From VRUE01 sp036376775 (lineage in GTDB: Bacteria; Actinomycetota; Thermoleophilia; Solirubrobacterales; 70-9), in the NCBI GenBank assembly GCA_036376775.1, contig DASUZP010000119.1, positions 1-26,623 on the forward strand: a stretch of 26,623 nucleotides of DNA, in the 5' to 3' direction. Position numbers and translations under genes: made by a program. The notes below the pieces were generated by a model, which worked only from the letters and a program-made list of their open reading frames with translations, was not told the DNA's origin and made no database searches. Below, piece after piece: positions 14,877 through 20,469 of the stretch. Position 1 is the first letter of the stretch. The number at the start of each line of letters is the position of its first letter.

Positions 14877-14905
14877 GGGCCGCGCGACAAATTCGCCGGC
14901 GGCCC
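14877..14905 (-). terminator. GC-rich hairpin downstream of the 19-codon frame
   Basis: GGGCCGC and GCGGCCC form a seven-base stem with a 15-base loop, beginning 25 nt after the stop of the small frame at 14930-14989. No U-tract follows. It could terminate a short transcript or be structure in an untranslated region. Confidence 0.35.
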
Positions 14906-14929
14906 GGGACGGCAAGGCGGGGTGCGGAG

Positions 14930-14989
14930 CTAGCCCGCCTTGGTGATCGAAAGAACCGGCAGGGTGGTATCGGCCGTCGTGACCTTCAT
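14930..14989 (-). CDS. 19-residue small protein or leader peptide with strong ribosome site
   Basis: The frame encodes MKVTTADTTLPVLSITKAG. It is preceded at a seven-base spacing by GGAGGAGGTGA, a nearly full complement of the 16S anti-Shine-Dalgarno and the strongest ribosome site in the window. An in-frame ATG six codons earlier overlaps that site and would give 25 residues. The peptide has no signal or membrane segment. It lies alone between two HTH regulator genes in a 434-base gap. It may be a signalling or precursor peptide, a regulatory leader, or a small functional protein; no family is recognised. Confidence 0.5.
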   Translation of the reverse strand: MKVTTADTTLPVLSITKAG

Positions 14990-15017
14990 CAGTTCACCTC
15001 CTCCCATGGCTGCTAAT

Positions 15018-15041
15018 CGCTCTTAAAAACCAGAGCGTTTT
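15018..15041. promoter_or_regulatory. CGCTCT/AGAGCG hairpin with T-run in divergent region
   Basis: CGCTCT, an eight-base loop, AGAGCG and then TTTT form a weak terminator-like hairpin on the plus strand, but no plus-strand gene precedes it. On the minus strand it lies about 30 nt before the small frame and may be in its leader or be an operator. The rest of 14710-15143 shows no other gene. Confidence 0.25.
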
Positions 15042-15143
15042 CATAGGAGACCCCGAACCGAGGGAGGACTCATACCGTTCCGCTACGAGACCACATACAC
15101 TTTCTCAACAACACTCGGGTAAGCGAGAACACTGGAGGATTGC

Positions 15144-15761
15144 GTGCCGAAACTGAAAGCGGGGATCAAGTCTCATCTCCCGTTCACTCTGCGCATGTCC
15201 AAGGTGTTCGCCGATTCCCTGCGCGTTCAGATCTTGGCCGAGCTGAACACGCGCGAAATGAGTCCGAAACAGTTCTTCGAAGAGTTCGGCGGCGGCAGCA
15301 TCTCCAGGGTCTCCCGGGCGTTCGATGTGCTCGCTGAATACGGCTGGCTGGCCCTGGTCAGAACCGAGACCGGGGGCAAGCGGCGGGGCGCCGTCGAGCA
15401 CTTCTACCGCGCGACCGGCCCGGCGATGTTCGACGAGGCGACCTGGTCGGACGTTCCCGATGCGATGAAGAACATCTTCACCTGGCGGGCCTTCCTGACC
15501 CTCGCGGACCGGATCAAGGAGGCGACGCTGGCCGGCACGATCGACGCCCGCGAGGACCGGCATTTCACCTGGACCCCCTTCCGCCTCGATCGCCAGGGGT
15601 GGCGGAATGTCATCGCAAAAGTCGACGGCCTCTTCCACTGGCTTTTCGAAGAGCAGAAGAGGGCCAGTGCCCGCATCGCCGAGAGTGGCGAGGAGCCGAC
15701 CCCGATGATCGTCGCGCTGGCTGCCTTCGAATCGCCGAAGGACACCGAGAAGCAGCCATAG
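15144..15761 (+). CDS. Winged helix-turn-helix transcription regulator
   Basis: A 205-residue regulator. Residues 17-92 are a winged HTH: LRMSKVFADSLRVQILAEL, the SPKQFFEEFGGGSISRVSRA recognition region and the wing KRRGAVEHFYRAT. Residues 95-190 are a helical effector or dimerisation part (MFDEATWSDVPDAMKNIF, LFHWLFEEQKRASARI) with no recognised domain. GTG at 15144 has GGAGG seven bases upstream. It is transcribed away from the 19-codon frame and ends just before the cobalamin riboswitch. It is longer than the other two HTH proteins in the window but shares the LR-x-QIL core. The ligand is unknown. Confidence 0.82.
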   Translation: MPKLKAGIKSHLPFTLRMSKVFADSLRVQILAELNTREMSPKQFFEEFGGGSISRVSRAFDVLAEYGWLALVRTETGGKRRGAVEHFYRATGPAMFDEATWSDVPDAMKNIFTWRAFLTLADRIKEATLAGTIDAREDRHFTWTPFRLDRQGWRNVIAKVDGLFHWLFEEQKRASARIAESGEEPTPMIVALAAFESPKDTEKQP

Positions 15762-15781
15762 GTCCCGCGCCGGCGCTCCCT

Positions 15782-15807
15782 GCGGGTAGACTCAGCCCGC
15801 GTATAAA
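15782..15807 (+). promoter_or_regulatory. Hairpin and -10 box ahead of the riboswitch
   Basis: GCGGG and CCCGC form a small stem (15782-15800) that could end transcription of the HTH gene. TATAAA at 15802-15807 is a good -10 box just before the riboswitch. No clear -35 box is seen. Confidence 0.35.
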
Positions 15808-15970
15808 CGGCCGGTGGTCAAGGGAAGTCCGGTGGAAAGCCGGCGCGGTCCCGCCACTGTGACCGGGTGAAGGAGGCCGCAGGCGTGCGTTGCGTCAGCC
15901 ACTGGGGGCGACACAGAGCTCCCCGGGAAGGTGCGGCCGACCGATTCCCGGAAGCCAGGAGACCTGTCCC
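15808..15970 (+). ncRNA. Cobalamin (AdoCbl) riboswitch
   Basis: The element contains the conserved core of the B12 box, GCGGTCCCGCCACTGT at 15845-15860, preceded by GGTGGTCAAGGGAAGTCCGG and followed by the closing GAAGCCAGGAGACCTG at 15951-15966. These are standard cobalamin-riboswitch landmarks in the right order and spacing. It precedes the transcobalamin-like/ECF operon, so the operon should be off when cobalamin is plentiful. Confidence 0.93.
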
Positions 15971-15976
15971 CCGGCC

Positions 15977-16007
15977 AGCCTTGACAACCCTCGAGGAAAG
16001 GGTGGCT
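15977..16007 (+). promoter_or_regulatory. Expression-platform hairpin covering the ribosome site
   Basis: AGCC pairs with GGCT and ACCCT with AGGGT, enclosing GAGGAA, the ribosome site of the gene at 16011, in the loop and stem. There is no U-tract. The layout fits a translational switch in which cobalamin binding favours sequestering of the ribosome site. Confidence 0.55.
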
Positions 16008-16010
16008 TAA

Positions 16011-16751
16011 ATGCCAAGATTCACCCCGATCCGGCTGGTCGCCGCGTGCGCGCTGGCTCTTGTACTCGTGCTCTCGCTCGCCGCGGTCGCGGTGGCCAAG
16101 GTCCCGGCCGATCTGCGGGTCATCGGCGGTGGCGGCAAGGTCCTCGCCGAAGGGACGCTCAAAACGGGCACGGTCTCGGTCCCGACCAGCCCCAAGGCAA
16201 CCTGCTTCGGCAAAGGTACGGCCGGCAGCGGCAAAGCGGCGACGATCAAAGGCGCCACCGCTCTGGGCCTGCTCGGCCAGGCCGCAAAGTCGACCAGCGC
16301 GTTGAGGCCGCTGCTGCTCACCGACGCCTTTGACTTCGGTCTGGGGATCTGTGGGGTGGGTGGCTACAACGCCACCTCGAAGCTCTCCTGGTACCTGAAG
16401 GTCAACCACGAGAACCCCGAACTCGGCGGCGACGCGGTGAAGCTGAAGGCCGGCGACGAAGTTCTCTGGGCCCTGGAGCCCTACCCCTACCCGGACGAGC
16501 TCTCGCTGACCGCACCGGGAGGAGCGACGGCCGGGGTTCCGTTCGAGGTCCGCGTCTTCTCCTACAGCGACAAGGGCAAGCGCAAGCCGGCGGTGGGCGT
16601 GACGGTGACCGGCGGGCAGGCGCCGACGGACGCCTCCGGTCGCACCAACGTGGTCCTCTCCGCGACGACGACGCTGGCTGCCACTCACGGCACCGACATT
16701 CCGTCCAATCGGGTTGCCGTCTGTGTGGGGACGTGCCCCCTGGAGGGTTGA
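16011..16751 (+). CDS. Secreted protein with transcobalamin-like (DUF4430) domain
   Basis: A 246-residue exported protein. Seen: a signal peptide (hydrophobic 8-29, VAACALALVLVLSLAAVAVA), then a domain (about 33-155) with the DUF4430 pattern: KVLAEGTLKTGTVSV, LGICGVGGYNATSKLSWYLK, VNHENPELGGDAVKLKAGDE, VLWAL. This is the beta domain found in animal transcobalamin and intrinsic factor. A second beta-sandwich-like region (160-242) has SLTAPGGATAGVPFEVRVFS and TDASGRTNVVLS. Cys65/Cys114 and Cys238/Cys242 may form disulfides. GAGGAAAGG precedes the ATG and lies within the riboswitch platform. A role in extracellular cobalamin capture is inferred from the riboswitch and neighbours. Confidence 0.85.
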   Translation: MPRFTPIRLVAACALALVLVLSLAAVAVAKVPADLRVIGGGGKVLAEGTLKTGTVSVPTSPKATCFGKGTAGSGKAATIKGATALGLLGQAAKSTSALRPLLLTDAFDFGLGICGVGGYNATSKLSWYLKVNHENPELGGDAVKLKAGDEVLWALEPYPYPDELSLTAPGGATAGVPFEVRVFSYSDKGKRKPAVGVTVTGGQAPTDASGRTNVVLSATTTLAATHGTDIPSNRVAVCVGTCPLEG

Positions 16752-16758
16752 CCCTCTG

Positions 16759-17685
16759 TTGCGGCACCGTCTCCCGGCGGTTGCGAGCGCGCTGCTCCTT
16801 GCGGTGGCGCTCGCGGCCGCCGGCTGCGGTTTCGGCGCGGGCAAGGAAGTCGGCGAGGTCTCGCTGACGGTGACGCGCGACTACGGCGCCGATCGAGTGC
16901 TGCCACTCGTCCACGACGGCGCCTCCGAATCGGACACCGTGATGCGTGTGCTCGACCGCAACGCCGCGATATCGACCCGCTACGGCGGCGGCTTCGTGCG
17001 CTCGATAGACGGCCTCTCCGAAGCCACCCACGACGGTCGCCGCTATGACTGGTTCTACTACGTGAACGGGGTCGAGTCCCCGGTCGGCGCAGCCGACCTC
17101 TCGCTGCAGGGGGGCGAGGCGATCTGGTGGGACTACCGCAACTGGTCCGCCGCTTCGCGGGTGCCGGCCGTGGTCGGTTCCTGGCCGCACCCCATGATCG
17201 GCGGCTACGAAGGCGAGGTGCACCCGGTGACGCTCGAGTGCCGTGAAGCGGTGGCCGCCTGCACGGCCGTGCGTGGCAGGCTCGAAGCCGCCGGGATCGC
17301 CCTCGCGCCGCGCGGGAAGGACGGTGCGATCCGAGTGCTCGTCGGCTCCTGGGCCCGGCTGCGCGAGGATCCCGCGGTGGCGCAACTGGAAGAAGGGCCG
17401 GGGGTGAGCGGGGTCTTCGCCGACTTCGTGCCGCGGCCCCGAGGTGGCTACCTGCTCGCCGGACTCGACGAAGACGGCCGATCGGCGCGGGACTTCGGCC
17501 CGGGCGCCGGACTCGTCGCCGCCACGCGCCTCTATGACGCACCGCCCGTCTGGATCGTCAGTGGCACGACGGCCCGCGCCGTGACGGCCGCAGCCGGCCT
17601 GCTCGACGCCACCCATCTGCGCGACCGTTACGCGGTGGCGACCGACGGCGGCGGGGAGACGCCGCTGCCACTCCGAGCGCGATGA
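16759..17685 (+). CDS. Lipoprotein with transcobalamin-like (DUF4430) domain
   Basis: A 308-residue lipoprotein when started at TTG 16759. Seen: HRLPAVASALLLAVALAAAG then Cys23, a lipobox (AAAGC), followed by a DUF4430-like domain (about 33-127) with GEVSLTVTRDYG, SDTVMRVLDRNA, YDWFYYVNGVESPVGAADL and GGEAIWWDYRNW. The C-terminal part (130-308) has no recognised domain. GGAGGG lies 8-11 bases before the CTG/TTG pair at 16756/16759; the longer frame from 16714 would run through the previous gene. Its stop overlaps the EcfT start (ATGA). It is probably the surface-anchored partner of the secreted DUF4430 protein. Confidence 0.83.
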   Translation: MRHRLPAVASALLLAVALAAAGCGFGAGKEVGEVSLTVTRDYGADRVLPLVHDGASESDTVMRVLDRNAAISTRYGGGFVRSIDGLSEATHDGRRYDWFYYVNGVESPVGAADLSLQGGEAIWWDYRNWSAASRVPAVVGSWPHPMIGGYEGEVHPVTLECREAVAACTAVRGRLEAAGIALAPRGKDGAIRVLVGSWARLREDPAVAQLEEGPGVSGVFADFVPRPRGGYLLAGLDEDGRSARDFGPGAGLVAATRLYDAPPVWIVSGTTARAVTAAAGLLDATHLRDRYAVATDGGGETPLPLRAR

Positions 17686-18731
17686 GATCGCCCTTCGCCT
17701 ACACCCCGCGGCCGGGCCCGCTCCAGGCGGCCTCGCCAGGCGCCGCCGCCGCCTACCTCGGCGCCCTTGTCGCCGTCGCCTTTCTCTATTCGAACCCGCT
17801 GGTGCTGGCTGCGGTCGGCGTCGCCGCGGCGCTTGCCGGCTACAGCGCCGGTGCCGGGGCGGCGGTGCGGGTGGCGTTGCGGATGGGCCTCACCCTGGCG
17901 CTGCTGATCGTCGCCGTCAACGCGCTTGTCGTCAGCCGGGGCGACACGGTGCTGCTGCGGCTCGGCGAGGTGCCTCCGCTGGGCCAGGTCGACATCACCG
18001 CCGAGGCGCTCGGGGCAGGCGCCGTGATCGGCCTGCGGGCGGCGGTGGCGATGCTCGTCTTCGCCGTCTACTCGGCCTGCGTCGACCCCGACCGGGTACT
18101 GCGGGCGCTGCGCCCTCTGGCCGGCCGCTCGGCGCTGACCGCCTCGCTGATCTCCCGCCTCGTCCCGGTGGCCGTCGCCGACGCCGCCCGCCTGCGCGAC
18201 GCCGCCCGCCTGCGCGGCCCGGCCGCGGCCCCGCTGGGCCGCGCCGCGCTGCTCCGTCGCCTGATGGCCGGTTCGCTGGATCGAGCGGTGGACGTGGCGG
18301 CGACCCTGGAGCTACGCGGCTACGCCCTGACGCGCCTGGACGCTGCGCGAGGGGGTGGTCCAGGGCACGTCAGGATGCGGTTTAAGAACCTGCCTCAAAA
18401 CCTCCGCGCACGCCTGGCGGCGCCGGACACACTTCGCGGGGCGGCGTCCTCGGTCGGCCAAATGGCGCTGCCATTCGGCCTCCCTGCGTCCTACCCCCGC
18501 TCGGTCCGGCACTCGCCAGTCGCACACGCAGGTTCTAAGTCTCGCTATGACGGGCGTTTTTATTGCGTTGGGGCAGCTGTGCTGATCGCCGCGATTGCGG
18601 GCATGATCTTGGGAGCTGACAGCTTTCATGCCTATCCGGCGATCGAAATTGGGCTCGGTGCCGGAACCGTCGCCCTCTCCGCCCTGATCGTCCTCGCCGG
18701 CTTCGCTCCGAGGAGGCGCGATGCCCGCTGA
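17682..18731 (+). CDS. ecfT: ECF transporter transmembrane component EcfT (CbiQ family)
   Basis: A 349-residue membrane protein that couples ABC ATPases to a substrate-binding S component. Seen: membrane segments at about 22-40, 42-60, 68-85 and 113-132, then the cytoplasmic coupling helices with the two Arg-Gly motifs AARLRGPAA (175-183) and LELRGYALT (209-217), followed near the end by another membrane segment pair (296-343). Between them residues 235-287 form a basic, Pro-rich, low-homology stretch encoded by a palindromic insertion; without it RGYALTRLDAAR would run almost directly into RYDGRFYCVG. ATG overlaps the previous stop and its end overlaps the ATPase gene by 11 bases. Confidence 0.92.
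   Translation: MRSPFAYTPRPGPLQAASPGAAAAYLGALVAVAFLYSNPLVLAAVGVAAALAGYSAGAGAAVRVALRMGLTLALLIVAVNALVVSRGDTVLLRLGEVPPLGQVDITAEALGAGAVIGLRAAVAMLVFAVYSACVDPDRVLRALRPLAGRSALTASLISRLVPVAVADAARLRDAARLRGPAAAPLGRAALLRRLMAGSLDRAVDVAATLELRGYALTRLDAARGGGPGHVRMRFKNLPQNLRARLAAPDTLRGAASSVGQMALPFGLPASYPRSVRHSPVAHAGSKSRYDGRFYCVGAAVLIAAIAGMILGADSFHAYPAIEIGLGAGTVALSALIVLAGFAPRRRDAR
18385..18536. repeat. Palindromic insertion in EcfT with 9-bp terminal inverted repeats
   Basis: AGAACCTGC (18385-18393) and GCAGGTTCT (18528-18536) bound a 152-base block. Inside, GGCCAAATGGC, GCT, GCCATTCGGCC (about 18464-18488) form an 11-base hairpin with one mismatch. The block is read in frame as about 53 extra residues. Terminal repeats, internal hairpin and location in a loop of the protein suggest a small mobile palindromic element. 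Confidence 0.6.
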
Positions 18732-20469
18732 GATTGCGACCCGCGCCGCGCCTGCCCTGGCCGTCGAAGGCCTTTCCTACGCTTATCCAAACGCCGGCCC
18801 GGTGACGAAGTCCATGTTGAGCCCCTCAGAGGGGCCAAACATGACGTTCGCCCTGCGCGACGTCTCGGTGACGCTCTCAGCGGGGGAATTCGCGCTGCTC
18901 GCGGGACGCTCCGCCTGCGGCAAGACGAGCCTGCTGCGCGCCGCCTGCGGCCTCGTCCCGCATTTCCACGGCGGCGAGATCGAGGGCAGCGTCCACGTCG
19001 CCGGCCTCGACGCGATCGCCAGCGGCCCCGGAGAGCTGGCAGCGGTGGTCGGCTACGTGGCGCAGGATCCGGAGACCCAAATTGTCTCGACCACCGTCGC
19101 TGCCGAGATCGAGCTGCCGCTGGAGATGCGGGGGGACCCGCCAGCCTCACGTGCACGCGCGGTCGAGGAGGTGGCCTTGGCTCTGGCCATCCCGCACCTG
19201 CTCGGCCGCACTGTGGACACGCTCTCGGGCGGAGAGCTTCAACGCGTAGCCCTCGCGGCAGCTTTGGTCACTCGTCCCAAGCTGGTCCTCCTGGACGAGC
19301 CAACGTCCCAACTCGACCCGGTGGCCGGCGATGAGTTGATCTGGCTCCTGCGCAGGCTGAACGAGGAGTGGGGCGTGACGATCCTTCTTGCCGAGCATCG
19401 TCTAGAGCGCTGTCTAGCCGCCGCCGACCGGGTGATCGCCATGGACTCCGGCACCATCGTCTTCGACGGCTCTCCGAGAGACTTTCTCGCTTGGGCTCAG
19501 CGTGCCGACACCGCTCTTGAGACCCCCGCCGCACGCCTCTTCTCGCTCGCAGGGATAGAGCCCTTGCCCGTTGGCGTTCGCGACGCCCGAGCCATCTTGC
19601 GCGCCCATGAGGTGGAACCTGGTCAGGGGCCGAGGGACGGGGGTCCCCCGGCAGAAACTTGTGAGCCGGCGAGATCGGCGCCCTCGCCAAGCGCCGAGCG
19701 CGGGTTTCGGACGGGTGACCCCCGTCCCTCGGCCCCCACCACTGCCGCCGAGGTGCAGAACCTGTGGGTGGAGCTGCGCCAAGGAGATGAGCCCCACGAC
19801 GTGCTGAAGGGAATCGACCTGAGGATCGAGCGCGGGGAGACAGTCGCTCTCATGGGCCGCAACGGCGCCGGTAAGAGCACGTTGCTGCGAACCCTGGCCG
19901 GACTGGCGAAGCCGGTGCGGGGGAAGATCAAGGTCTCCGGGGAGATGGCCTTGCTTACGCAGAACCCCAGCGACTACCTGGTTCGCGAGCGCGTGGGGGA
20001 TGAGCTGCCGGGGGACGGTGGCTTGGTGGCGCTCCGGGTCGTCGGTCTCGAGCACGCCATCGACAGCGACCCTCGGGATTTGTCGGGTGGTGAGCGCCAA
20101 CGTCTCGCACTGGCCATAGCGTTGGCAGGCCGTATGGACGGCGACGAGATGCCGTACCTAGTCGCACTCGATGAGCCGACTCGCGGCATGGACCGGGCAC
20201 GCAGGAACGATCTGGTCGACCTGATCGAGGGCCTTGCCGCCCGCGGCGCCGGCGTCGTGGTCGCGACCCATGACGTCGAGTTCGCCTCGGTTTTTGCCGA
20301 ACGGGTGGTGCTGCTGGGCGCTGGGGTCGTCATCGCCGACGGCAGCGCCGCCGAGGTCCTCTCCGGTGGCTGGTACTTCGCCACCGAGGTTGCGCGCATC
20401 CTCGATCTCCCCGGCACGATCACCCCAGAGCAGGGCGCCGCCTGCCTCGGCTGGGAGCAGCCGCGATGA
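18721..20469 (+). CDS. ecfA: ECF transporter double ATPase (fused EcfA1-EcfA2/CbiO-CbiO)
   Basis: A 582-residue fusion of two ABC ATPase domains. First domain: Walker A AGRSACGKTSLL (61-72), signature LSGGELQRVALAAAL, Walker B KLVLLDEPTSQLDP. Second domain: Walker A LMGRNGAGKSTLL (about 378-390), signature LSGGERQRLALAIAL, Walker B YLVALDEPTRGMD. Both sites look competent. It powers vitamin uptake with EcfT and the S component. Two palindromic stretches are carried in frame: one near the N-terminus (SMLSPSEGPNM) and one in the linker between the domains (about residues 302-339). ATG at 18721 lies within the end of EcfT; the stop overlaps the S-component start. Confidence 0.95.
   Translation: MPAEIATRAAPALAVEGLSYAYPNAGPVTKSMLSPSEGPNMTFALRDVSVTLSAGEFALLAGRSACGKTSLLRAACGLVPHFHGGEIEGSVHVAGLDAIASGPGELAAVVGYVAQDPETQIVSTTVAAEIELPLEMRGDPPASRARAVEEVALALAIPHLLGRTVDTLSGGELQRVALAAALVTRPKLVLLDEPTSQLDPVAGDELIWLLRRLNEEWGVTILLAEHRLERCLAAADRVIAMDSGTIVFDGSPRDFLAWAQRADTALETPAARLFSLAGIEPLPVGVRDARAILRAHEVEPGQGPRDGGPPAETCEPARSAPSPSAERGFRTGDPRPSAPTTAAEVQNLWVELRQGDEPHDVLKGIDLRIERGETVALMGRNGAGKSTLLRTLAGLAKPVRGKIKVSGEMALLTQNPSDYLVRERVGDELPGDGGLVALRVVGLEHAIDSDPRDLSGGERQRLALAIALAGRMDGDEMPYLVALDEPTRGMDRARRNDLVDLIEGLAARGAGVVVATHDVEFASVFAERVVLLGAGVVIADGSAAEVLSGGWYFATEVARILDLPGTITPEQGAACLGWEQPR
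18813..18843. repeat. Short palindromic insertion near the ATPase N-terminus
   Basis: CATGTT, GA, GCCCCTC, A, GAGGGGC, CA, AACATG is a two-step inverted repeat spanning 31 bases. It sits between the first strand (YAYPNAG) and FALRDVSVTL, where ABC ATPases normally have only a short turn, and is translated in frame. Confidence 0.55.
19626..19736. repeat. Palindromic insertion in the ATPase linker, 20-bp perfect arms
   Basis: GGGGCCGAGGGACGGGGGTC (19626-19645) is the exact reverse complement of 19717-19736, and pairing continues imperfectly inward to about 19661/19701 (both strands keep GAAAC). The 111-base block is in frame and encodes a Pro/Gly/Ser/Glu-rich linker. Confidence 0.7.

Noticed and set aside
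14684..14890. 68-codon minus-strand frame between the HTH gene and the 19-codon frame
   Set aside because: No ribosome site, no recognisable features, and it overlaps the HTH start; composition looks like chance coding.
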